Origin: Monoraphidium neglectum
Taxonomy: Eukaryota; Chlorophyta; Chlorophyceae; Sphaeropleales; Selenastraceae
DNA: 11,869 nt
Direction: 5' to 3'
NCBI RefSeq assembly: GCF_000611645.1
Contig: NW_014012071.1
Location: 1,904 to 13,772, forward strand
This document shows positions 1 to 8,748 of the stretch, piece by piece (positions within the stretch are counted from its first letter, which is position 1; the number at the start of each line of letters is the position of its first letter). The position numbers and the translations under genes were made by a program. The notes beneath the pieces are model-generated. The model made no database searches, was not told the DNA's origin, and was given only the letters and a program-made list of their open reading frames with translations.

Positions 1-621
1 CCCCAATACAAAGGGGCGAGAGCGTGGCCGAGGTGCTGTCCCGCGCCCACCACCACAAAAACGCAATGCTGGACGCCGTCAAGAGCGCGGCGGACGCCGC
101 GGCGGCCGAGGGCAGGCTGGCGCCTGAGGCGGCGGCGCGGCTGGTGGACAACTACGCGCAGCGGCTGATGGGGTACACGTGAGTCTTGGAGGGGGGGCTC
201 TTTGTGCCGTGGTTTGGCGTGCTTTAAGGGGGCCAGGGAGGGTTTGGGCGTGACGGTGGGCGGAGCGTAGGCTGGCGCGTCGGCTGCGGTCTGGGGTTGC
301 GCCCACAGATGCTGGAGGGCGGCAGCTGGCAGCTGTCTTGCCGCGCGTCTGCCCGTCCCTTGCGGTCTGCCAGTCTTACAAGGGCGGAGGAGGCGGGCCT
401 TTCCGGGGCGGGCCTGCTCCGCCGCCGCCTGCGCTGCGCGCGCCGCGGCCCCCTCCTCGCGTGAGGCTTTATGCCCCGGCCAATGGCCGCCCGAACCCCT
501 CCCTCACATCCCTCTGCCGCCCCCTCCCAAACCCCCCTCCAGCCGCCGCTGCTGCCCTTGCCGGTCCACCTCACCTCCCTCCGCCCCTACCCCCATTCGC
601 AGCTACATGGAGGCCGCCTGA
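1..621 (+). CDS. Arginine decarboxylase, SpeA type (3' end only)
   Basis: C-terminal part of a PLP-dependent biosynthetic arginine decarboxylase (arginine to agmatine, first step of one polyamine route). Two exons are visible: 3-178 (open to the left edge) and 603-621. They are joined across a 424-base intron with donor GTGAGT at 179 and acceptor CGCAG ending at 602. The spliced frame reads QRGESVAEVL, then an Ala-rich helical stretch, then LVDNYAQRLMGYTYMEAA and TGA at 619-621. In SpeA-family enzymes a (K/R)G(D/E)(S/T)xxxVL motif comes about 60 residues before a C-terminus ending in GYTYLE or similar, and the joined sequence reproduces both, which also fixes the splice junction. The PLP-binding and catalytic domains lie outside the window. 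The first codons could be intronic, since an AG precedes GGGCGAG, but IQRG fits the family. The assignment comes from remembered family features; a search with the missing upstream exons would settle it. Confidence 0.72.
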
Positions 622-1636
622 GTTCAGATTCATCCTTGATTCAAAAAGTATGTGGCGGCGCAAAAAGTGCGGGATGCCGCAATCCTTACAAAGGCCAGGG
701 TGGCGCCCGCGCCGACAAGCGGCACCCCAGCCGCCCGGCCTCTACCCCTGCGTGTGCTTCCAGGCGCCCAGGGTGTGCCTGCGCGCCCCGCGCGCCCCGC
801 GCGCCACGGTTTTTGGTCCCCTCTCTGCGCAGCGCTGCGAAGAATGAACGGATTTGGGTATGAATACGTCCTGGTGTATGGCCACCCGCGCTTTGCCCGG
901 GGGCTGCGCGGCGAGCGGAGCGGGCCGCGCGCTCAGTGGCCGCATCTCGCAGGAATCTACACCAACAAATTACAATGCGGTCGCTCTTGAATGCTCGACG
1001 ACACGTCTCTTCAAACGCCCCCTCCGGTTGCGTGAATCAGCTCCAATTGCTATAACGCCGTGCGGCTGCTACATCCAGCTATCCGTATATTGGGTCATGT
1101 TCTTGGCTCGGACTTCAGGATCTTTGCATGTGCCAGGGTTTGGGGCACCCCACATCCTATAGTGCAGCCGTGCGGCTTTGCATGGGCCGGCCCCGCTCAT
1201 GTCATTGTGGGGCAAACGGCGCAGGCCCAGCGCTGGCACATGCCATAAGAAATAGAAACAGCGCTGTGCCGTCCGCCCTGGATGCGGCGCTGCTGCGCGC
1301 AGGGCACGGCTTCCATGAGTAATGGATGGAACCAGCACGTGCAGGTGCAAGGTCCGCGGCCGGACTGACATGGTGGGGGCGGTGTGCAGCTCGCTGGAAG
1401 GGTGAGCCCTGATCGCTTGATCAATTCAAACACCACTTGGTGCAGAAATGGAAAAGGTCTGTTCAAATGTGAAGCAGATGTACAAAAGCTTCCGGGAACA
1501 CATCATATGACCACAGACTGACACAACATGAGAAGAAGCGGCGCCGCGCCCCGGCGCATGCGGTTGCGCCGCCAGCAGAAGCTGCCACCTGGGCGGCCTG
1601 CTCAGCAAGCTCCCACTGTTCTTGCGCCTGCCGCCC
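622..1636. other. Convergent intergenic region, 3'UTRs of both neighbours
   Basis: About 1 kb between the arginine decarboxylase stop and the stop of the minus-strand transporter. I found no reading frame with recognisable or biased coding content. It should hold both 3'UTRs, which are commonly hundreds of bases long in chlorophytes. No TGTAA motif was seen on the plus strand here, so the decarboxylase polyadenylation site is not identified. Two minus-strand TGTAA motifs, at 970-974 and 686-690, could end the transporter transcript. Bases 780-800 hold a short GCGCCCCGC direct repeat. Confidence 0.6.
970..974 (-). terminator. Possible polyadenylation signal TGTAA
   Basis: TGTAA on the minus strand (TTACA on plus), 663 bases after the transporter stop. 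TGTAA is the typical chlorophyte poly(A) signal, and this is the first occurrence I found downstream of that gene. A second copy lies at 686-690. A five-base motif is weak evidence alone. Confidence 0.3.
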
Positions 1637-3540
1637 TCACGCGCCGTCGGCGTCCCTCCGCCGCCGCGCCGCCCCCTCCGCCGCGCCACCCAGCAGCGGC
1701 GCCGCCTCGTCCCCCGCCCCTGCCCCTGCGTCGCTGCCGCCGTCGTCCAACGGCCCGGTTGCGCGCTTGGCAGCCGCCTTTTCCTGCCATTTGAAATACG
1801 AATACAGAATCCCGCCTAAAGTGTTCAGGGCGACGCCGGCGACGCCGCTCGGCCGCATCTTGGCGCCCCCCAGAACAAAGAAGCCGACGATCGTACCTAT
1901 CACACCCTGCACCGGCATCAACGGTGTTGCGCGAGAAGCGGCAGACAGGAGGGGACGTTATCATTTTCAACATTACTGATCGGGAGCACGACCCAAGGGG
2001 CGTGGGGGTGCGCGGGGGGTGCAGAGCTGTGCAGGGACTGGCTCTTGCAGCGTTGGGGGGGGAGCAATGCGCCTGGGGCGCAAAGACACCGATTCTCCCA
2101 CCCGCCATCCTGTTCCTGCCATTCGACAAGCTGTGAACGACCACAGCAGCACGCCTACAACGCCATCAATCACCCCTGCTACATGATGATGACTGCCACG
2201 CAGCACTTGGGCGGGGGCGCTGTCCGCGCTCGCGCACGCCCGCATTGCGCACTTTCCAACCGACGCGCCACCACGCGATGACGTCACCTCGACTCACCTT
2301 CAGCACCCCCACGATCGTGGTGGTCAACGCGCTGTTGACCGACGTGCACAGCATCATGCTCCAGTTCAGCACGAACCCGCCCCCGGCGCAGCCCAGCAGC
2401 GCGAGAACCAGCTCGAAGGCCGACGCCTTGGCCACCGCCGCCGCTGCCGCCGAGCGCGCGCCGGACAACTCGCCCGTCGCGGCGCAGATCGCGAGGACGA
2501 AGGGCAGGTTGAGCAGCGCGTTGTAGTGCAGCATCTCTCCCTCGGAAAGCGCGACGGGCTGCTGCTGCTGCTGCGGCGGCGGCGCCGCCGCCGCCGCCTT
2601 GCCGCCGCCGGCCTCGGCATCGCCGCTCGCGTCGCCGCCGTCTGCGTCGCCCCTCGGCGGCGGGCGGGCGTGGCCCCTTGACCGCACCTCGATTGCGAGC
2701 ATGTACGCGGCCTGCAGCAGACAGGACACCGCCGCGAAGCAGTACGACTTGAGCTCGCCCTCCAGATCATTGAACCCCGCGACGACAGAGCCGGCGCAGA
2801 CGGTGGCGACGGAGGCTATGATCTGGGGCGACGGCCAGTAACCTCGAACGGCGCGCTTGAGCAGCAGCACCACGAGGGGGGTGTTGCGGCGGAGGACGAG
2901 GTACATCGGGAGGTTCAAACCTTGGGTGGTGCGATGAGGGTGGAATGAGGGTGGAGGAGTGTCGGGGCGCACGTTGGTTGGGGCGATTGTTTGTAGCAAC
3001 GCGCCAGCGTATCCCACGTGCTTCTGTGTGCATGCGGGCATGCCTGGTCACATGAGCTTCCTGCATTTTACAGCAAAGTCAGCCCTGCGAATATAGCAGC
3101 GGCGGCCCGCATCATCACGCAGCGCGGCCAGGTCTCCCCAATCGGGGCTGCGCACAGCCGCGTCCCGTCCGTAACAAAGCCCGGCGGGCGCCCTCACCTT
3201 TCAGCGACAACAGGCTGAACACAACGTTCCCCAGGTAGAGCGCCGACAGCGGCGCCGCGGACCGCGCCGCGGCGCCGCTCCACGCCGGGAACGCCGCCGA
3301 CGGCGCAGCGGCCCGCTGGGCGGCGAAGACGGCCAGGGTGAGCGCGAGCTGCAGCAGCAGGACCAGGTTCGTCAATGGGAATAGGATGAAGGCCCACTTG
3401 TTGATCATGACCAGGCCAATGGAGCAGGTGCCGTAGAACAGCGCCGCGAACGCTGACAGGGCGACCTGCCTGTCGAGCGCGGCAGCTGCCGCGGCCGCGC
3501 TGGCGGTGGCGACGGCCTTCGGCCCGAGCGCGGCCCCCAT
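1637..3540 (-). CDS. Nucleotide-sugar transporter, SLC35D-like (drug/metabolite transporter superfamily)
   Basis: Complete membrane transporter that probably exchanges a nucleotide sugar for the nucleoside monophosphate across the Golgi or ER membrane, feeding glycosylation or wall polysaccharide synthesis. Exons, in transcript order, are 3540-3198, 2920-2298 and 1906-1637. Introns are 277 bases (GTGAGG to CCAAG) and 391 bases (GTGAGT to TGCAG). The joined frame gives 411 residues with about ten hydrophobic segments, near 28-46, 51-74, 96-112, 126-140, 145-163, 174-190, 243-261, 282-302, 310-335 and 341-360. Family signatures span the junctions: YGTCSIGLVMINK in segment 1, SLKGLNLPMYLVLRR across intron 1, and NSALTTTIVGVLKGVIGT across intron 2, followed by GGILYSYFKWQEK. 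Residues 196-240 form a Gly/Ala/Asp/Pro/Gln-rich loop unusual for the family. A soluble tail from about 363 contains DEAAPLL (dileucine-like) and four Arg. The start is the ATG at 3540. In-frame ATGs at 3657 and 3633 exist, but CTGCACGCAG just before 3567 looks like an acceptor, so a 5' intron is possible. The substrate cannot be read from sequence; UDP-sugars or GDP-mannose are candidates. Confidence 0.85.
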
Positions 3541-4028
3541 CTCGCCGCTGCCGTTGGCGCGGCGGCCCTGCGTGCAGAAAGACGGATGCAGGCGGCAGCA
3601 GCATGATGGACTCGGTTCGGATGCTCGGCTCATGTGCGCGCCAGTCACCCGCTGCATACTGGGCGCGTTGGGTAACGCTGCACGTGTGCACGGCGCTCGC
3701 CGCGTACTCGCTTATGCTGCGTTTGGCTGCTGCCTAGGACTTTTCGTGGGAGCACGCACCCAAATCCTCTGCAGCAAGCTCCCCTCTGGTCGTACGACGG
3801 GTCCTGCTGCTCGAGACACACTCGGTGTGTCAAAGGGTGGGTCAGCTCAAGAGCGCCTTTGATGCGAGCTAGCATTCAAAATCAATTGATTATTGGCACA
3901 ACCCCGATGACAATTGAGTAAAGTATACAACGCAAGGCCATCAAGATCATTACTGCTCGACTTGAAAACGCCGCATTGGCTGCTGCGCCCACAAGTTCAG
4001 TACAATTGCTCGCACAAAGGCGGGTCCC
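3541..4028. promoter_or_regulatory. Divergent promoter region between transporter and hydrolase
   Basis: The two genes start 488 bases apart on opposite strands, so this segment must hold both 5'UTRs and core promoters unless further 5' exons exist. Bases about 3870-3930 are distinctly AT-rich in GC-rich surroundings. They hold a 12-bp perfect palindrome AATCAATTGATT at 3880-3891, an adjacent ATTGG (CCAAT on the minus strand), and AAAGTATACAA near 3920. No element is proven. On the plus strand the hydrolase frame is closed by TGA at 3963-3965, with no other in-frame ATG before 4029. Confidence 0.45.
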
Positions 4029-4542
4029 ATGATCACGGTTCCTCCTGCGCTTACGCCTGACGTGCGGCTCGTCAGGGCGGCGCTCTTGAACGACATTGCG
4101 CGGGGACGCCCGCGTGTGTGGCCGCCCAGAATAGTGGACCAGCAGCCGCCGCAGCGCTACACAGGCCAGGGTAGTGGTGGAGCGGGTGAGTGGGGGTCCT
4201 TTACTTGCTGGATGTCAGGACCATGGCGCTCAGGACCAGTGCTGGCTGGGTGGGGCTGGACTGGCGGGGAGGCACTCAGGCGCTCCTGATTGAGGCGGGG
4301 CCCTTACAAAATCCTGCCATCTGCTCTCAACCACGATGATCACGGTTGACGCGCCCAACCCCTCCCCACCCAATCAGATGTGGAGGTGGAACCGCTCGTG
4401 TTTGAAACAGACGACTCGGCCCAGGGCCGAGTCCCCTGCCTGATCCTGCGCCCCGCAGACGCGGCCGCCCCCATCCCCAGGCCGTTGCGGCGTTGGCGAC
4501 GCCAGCAGCCGGCCGCTGAGCAGCAGTCAGCGCAGCCGCAAG

Positions 4543-4606
<64 letters not shown>

Positions 4607-6168
4607 GCAGCAGCAGCAGCAGCAGAAGCAGCAGCGGCGCCCAGTGGTCGTGCTGGGGCACGCCTCATACTCCCGCAAAGAGGCGCTCGTCTCAGAGCTC
4701 GCGTCCTACGCAGCGCGCGGCTACGTGGCAGCTTCCATCGACAACCGATACCACGGGGAGCGGGCGTCCTGGGGCGACGACGGCGGCGCGGCGGACGGCG
4801 TGGGGGGCCCGGGGGACAGCTATCAGCGGGCGATAGTGCGGGCGTGGCGGGGAGTGACCCCAGAGAGACCCTTCCTGTTGGACACCGCCTGGTGCGGGGC
4901 TGTGGGGAGCTAAGAGCCGGGACGGGTGTGCGGGGACGGGGAGGGCCCTCGGGGCCGCGGGCTGTCGGCACGCGCACTTGGCAGCACTGAAGTCCACGCT
5001 CCCCTTTGCAGGGGCCCTCTGGCCCTCAGCATCCCTTTTTCAGCAGCTGCTGGCCCCTCTGCGCACTGTGAACCTGCGCCCATGATGACATCATGATGAC
5101 GCTACTTCTCCCTTTGCTTCACCCCCAACCAAGGGACCTCATCCATTTGCTGGATATCCTTGAGGCGCGCCCCGACGTCGACGCGGCGCGCATTGGGATG
5201 GGCGGCATCTCCCTGGGCGGCATGCTGACCTGGTGGGTGCCCGCGACGGCCGCGCGGGCCCGCGCCGGAGCCGCCGTCGACCCGTACCAGAAATGGAGCG
5301 CGGCTCGGTCCGCGCGTCTTGGCTATTTTGACCTGCGCCAATGCTCTTGCGATAAAGACACCCTGTATACCCTAGACTCATCAAGTCGCGGCTGAACTGC
5401 GCCGTGGCCCGCGATCTCGCCCAACCCTCCTGCTTTTTTGGTCCACTTATTCCCCGCAGGCTGGTGGCGGCGGCGGACGACCGGGTGTCCGTCTCAGCCC
5501 CCTGCCTGGGCGTGCAGAACTGGGGCTGGGCGGTTCGAAACGACAGCTGGCAGGCGCGGCTGGGGTCGATCCCCCTGGTGGGGGCGGCGGCGGCGGCGGA
5601 TATGGGGAAGCTGCGTCCAGACGCTGAGGTCGCGGAGGCGCTCTGGAGGAAGCTTCTGCCCGGTGAGACTGGCGGCGCCGTGTGAATCGAGCTCCCTCAC
5701 ACTTTTCTCTGGAGGCCCCGCAGCGGGGCACGCACGCAGCTGCGGCCAACGCCATCAGCCACTGTTGTGCACGGGTCAGGCTTTGACGCCTGACCCGTCC
5801 GCCTCGACAACATCCACCGGCCACTTGAGACCCAACCGACACAACCGACACGACTGACACAACCAACAAAACCGACCCAACCGCCACCAACACCACATGC
5901 TTCCACGCCAGGCCTGCTGGACTCCTACGACACGCCGCTGAGCCTGCCCTGCGTCGCGCCGCGCCCCCTCGCCGCCATCAACGGGGCCCTCGACGCCCGC
6001 TGCCCGCTCCCGGGCCTGCGTGAGGCGCTCGCCGCGGCGCACGGCGCGTACGGCGCCGCGGGGGCGGAGGCGGGGGCGCTGCAGCTGCGGGTGGAGGAGG
6101 GGGTCGGGCACGTGTACACGCCAGCGATGGCGGCCGCGGCCGCTGAGTTCTTTGCTGAGTGGCTTTGA
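4029..6168 (+). CDS. Alpha/beta-hydrolase (plant/algal esterase-like, dienelactone-hydrolase-related)
   Basis: Complete gene for a soluble serine hydrolase. Exons are 4029-4185, 4378-4891, 5134-5232, 5460-5662 and 5912-6168. The four introns are 192, 242, 227 and 249 bases, with donors GTGAGT, GTGCGG, GTGGGT and GTGAGA, and acceptors ending ATCAG, CCAAG, CGCAG and GCCAG. The joined frame is 409 residues without a stop. Motifs in order: GRVPCLILRP (69-78), RRPVVVLGHASYS (139-151), the strand and loop SIDNRYHGERA (172-182), LLDTAWDLIHLL across intron 2, nucleophile elbow GGISLGG with Ser250, LGVQNWGWAVRNDSWQAR after intron 3, APRPLAAINGALDARCPL with Asp352, and GVGHVYTP with His391. Ser, Asp and His are all present and ordered as in the fold. 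It resembles a plant alpha/beta-hydrolase family annotated only as esterase-like, so the substrate is unknown. Residues 79-140 are a Pro/Arg/Gln-rich insertion holding the polyglutamine tract. ATG 4029 is the first in-frame ATG after a stop. Junctions were chosen by family continuity and phase. Confidence 0.85.
4545..4637 (+). repeat. CAG trinucleotide repeat encoding polyglutamine
   Basis: Within exon 2 of the hydrolase: 20 Gln codons (4545-4604, all CAG except CAA at 4557), then CGG (Arg), six CAG (4608-4625), AAG (Lys), two CAG and CGG. In the protein this is residues 109-139, just before the first core strand (PVVVLGH). Near-pure CAG runs are length-unstable, so copy number may vary between strains or be mis-assembled. 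The same tract read on the other strand gives meaningless poly-Cys and poly-Ala frames. Confidence 0.95.
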
Positions 6169-6576
6169 CAAACGCAAAGCAGCGCTGGAGTTGTGTGAGC
6201 TGTCCAGCAAACCGGCTGGTAAAAAACAGCGGGAGCTTTGATCGCTTGGCATTTCGTTTGTCACTTGCAAGCTGAATCAGCCTCTGGGCTGCGAGAGCAT
6301 CGTTTGTTTGGCCTGATCACTCATACTTCTGGTTGAACCTGCATGCCTGACCTCTCTTCCGCCCAGGGCCATACCCTGATGGCGCAAACCAAATCCTACC
6401 AAAACCTGGCACATTCTGCATTACATCCTCAGGCCGCCCAATCGATTGCACACCCATTGTTTGCAGTGCAAGTTTTAAAGGCCCTTGCTCCTGATGATCA
6501 CCTGAGCATGCGCTAGCAACTGGGGCGCTGCAGCCGCGGCAACGCTTGCACACATGGCCCGACCAAAAGAATGGTG

Positions 6577-6581
6577 TGTAA
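6577..6581 (+). terminator. Possible polyadenylation signal TGTAA of the hydrolase
   Basis: First TGTAA I found on the plus strand after the hydrolase stop, 409 bases downstream, a normal chlorophyte 3'UTR length. The assignment rests on the motif and spacing only. Confidence 0.4.
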
Positions 6582-6941
6582 ACGCTCGTCGCTGGTGAGG
6601 CATGTCCCCAAGTGTGAGGGGTGCAATGGCAGCAGGACGCGGCGTCAGGCGCCAACAGCCGCAGCCGGCACGCCCCATACAAGCGGCTGGTGACAAGAAT
6701 TGTGCGCCACGTCTTCAGATCGAATTTGCGCGACGGAGGCGCTGGTCAGCCTGCAGCAAGCATGGGACGCGTCGACCGTGCTCACCCGCTAAGTGGGGCA
6801 GCAGCCAGGCCCACCAGCAGAGTTTGAAGTAGCCCTGGCACGGCTGGATACAGCAATGATCAGTCTACACCTGGCCTCATTGATCCCGGTTTCTGCATCT
6901 CCCGGCCAAAACAGCTGAAACTAGGGCCGATGCATGACCCA

Positions 6942-6954
6942 GGGGGGGGGGGGG
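6942..6954 (+). repeat. Homopolymer of 13 G
   Basis: Uninterrupted G13 in non-coding sequence, flanked by CATGACCCA and CACCGCAAG. Such runs are length-variable and prone to sequencing error. Confidence 0.9.
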
Positions 6955-8569
6955 CACCGCAAGCTTACTCATCCCAACCACATTGCAGCAAATCTGCCAC
7001 CCAGACTTGAACACGCCCGATGGCGTCGCACAAATCGCCCATCATGGCTGACAGGCGCGTAGTATTCAGCCGCGCAATGCCCTCGGACAGCAGCCAGCAA
7101 TGTGATCATTTTTGATTTTGTCGGTTCTGAGCAAGAGGTGCCCCTCAGGGACCACCAGGCTGCTTCATCAGGGCATGCCCACGCCCTCTCTCACACCCTG
7201 GATAATAACGAAACTCAGTGCAGTGCACATTCCTTCCCTCCCCTGCATATTTTTCTGCCCGTGCGTGCGGGGCTGAGTTCCCCCCGTTAAACCACCCACA
7301 CCCCTGAGAGCCTGTGCTTGGCCCTGATTGGTTCCCTCAACCCTCACGTCAATAGGCTCATTGGCGCAGAGGGTGGACAGCCGCATGCTTTGCATAAAGC
7401 TCAAAGTACGTTTGCGTCGCCCGTTGCACGAATGCCTGAACGATGCGGTGACGCCGTTCATCCTCGCGCTCAAACACGCTACAGGCTACGCCAGGTTGGC
7501 TGTGAAACTATAACACCTGAGTCTGTCCCTTACAACTTGCACCAAATCTCATTGTTTTGCGTAACACAGAGAGCGACAGGCAGTGGTGTGGGCCCTCGCC
7601 TCAAGAGCGCAGCAAGGAACGCCCGTCATTGCAGCGCGGCACAATGCGCGCGTGCCCGTGTGTCACTCCGCGAATCAACTGCCGCCTTCTGCAGCAAAGC
7701 GCTGCAGCTGTAAGACGTGTGGGTGACAAAAGCGCGCGCCAGTTCGAACAAGTGCGTTGTGGGGTGAGCAAGAACCGCCCGATGCACAGCCGCAGGCCCT
7801 GAGCGCCTGTGCTGTAAGCGAGCCGTCAAAGCGGACGCCTCGCCTTGCCAGGGCGCTACGACGAGACCGAGGTTGCATGACAAGGGAAGCCACCATCACG
7901 TGGTCAGTGTGATGTGGAATGTGCCAGGGCGCACCACAACCTCACGCATACAGCACGCTTGTGATACTCCTAGAACGGGCTGATAAGGCGGATCTCGCAC
8001 GAGCGTGCTGTGTTGTGTTTTAAGCAAGTACGTCAGCCCAAAGGTGTGCAGTGGCTGCTGGGCGGGGGCGGGCAGTTCCGAAGCGCGTCGAGAAAGCGTG
8101 TTGATGGGTGGCGGTGGAGAGATGCTCAAAAGGATCAGCGTGGGCGCCTGCAACCTCCAGCAGGTGCCGGGCGCCATTTGCTTGGCTGCTGCAACCAGGC
8201 ATGCATGGGCACAACGGTGAGATGGCATTGAACCTTCAAATAGGTGCGCACAGCGGTGAAGCACGCGTTTTCACATGGTGGGATGGACGTCGCACAGACC
8301 GAGCCCGTTTGTTCTTTGGTCCAACACACAGCATTAGGTCCTAACTGTGCAGAGCCAGCAAATGGGTGGGTGGTGTCATAGCTGTCTGTGATGCACAGTG
8401 GCGCCCGCTGAATGCAATACAGCAGAGGCACAGTTTTTTGAGGTGTTGTAGCAGTCCAGGTATCACGTCTGCACCAGGTGCATGTGCATGCCCACTTTCA
8501 ACAAGGGTGGGTGCAAGACACAAAGGCAGCCAGTTCTGCTGTGCAGTGAGCAGTTGACAGGCCCAGAAA

Positions 8570-8748
8570 CGTCGGAAACATGTGGGCGCGCGGTGGCGGT
8601 GGTTGCGCCTGGATGCGGCTGGTTGTTGCAACCCGCAACCACCGCCTTGGTTGTGGGTACCCAAAGATTGACCAGTGGTCGCCACAACCAGCCGCCTGTT
8701 TGCGGGGACCCTGGGTCGCCGCAACCATGCGGCGGGTTGTGGCGACCA
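8570..8748 (+). repeat. Hairpin-rich dispersed repeat, copy 1
   Basis: Starts with CGTCGGAAACATGTGGG (8570-8586), also found with one mismatch at the edge of copy 2. Then come two consecutive imperfect cruciforms. The first has 13-bp perfect arms (GGCGGTGGTTGCG at 8595-8607, complement at 8634-8646), and its 26-base loop contains a smaller hairpin, GGTTGTTGCAACC (8621-8633). The second has 14-bp perfect arms (TGGTCGCCACAACC at 8676-8689, complement at 8735-8748), extended inward by five more pairs after one mismatch. The recurring core is GGTTG(C/T)GGCGACC or its complement. There is no coding content. The right limit is uncertain; I set it at the outer arm of the second hairpin. Confidence 0.75.

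Larger units (their letters stand above)
6169..8569. other. Non-coding region after the hydrolase, including its 3'UTR
   Basis: No convincing gene in 2.4 kb. The open frames here are short and shifting, have R/P/H/C-rich translations, and show no recognisable domain. The hydrolase 3'UTR probably reaches the TGTAA at 6577. Other visible items are a run of 13 G at 6942-6954, and further plus-strand TGTAA motifs near 7709 and 7813 without an associated gene. A 46-codon minus-strand open stretch at 6965-7105 is weakly protein-like but has no good acceptor or start. I saw no tRNA, rRNA or transposon terminal repeats. Confidence 0.5.

Noticed and set aside
338..863. Plus-strand frames in and after the decarboxylase intron (up to 169 codons)
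   Set aside because: Pro/Arg/Ala-rich translations of a GC-rich intron and 3'UTR; the spliced decarboxylase end explains the region better.
4327..4977. 216-codon minus-strand frame and a poly-Cys frame across the hydrolase exon
   Set aside because: Antisense shadows of the CAG repeat and of exon 2; they consist of poly-Ala or poly-Cys without other structure.
6965..7105. 46-codon minus-strand stretch ending AIGRVQVWVADLLQCGWDE, suggestive of a terminal exon
   Set aside because: No good acceptor (only CCGAG), no upstream start, no partner exon found and no TGTAA downstream. Composition alone is not enough.
7730..7760. AGTTCGAACAAG resembling a tRNA T-loop
   Set aside because: No matching acceptor, D or anticodon stems could be drawn around it on either strand.
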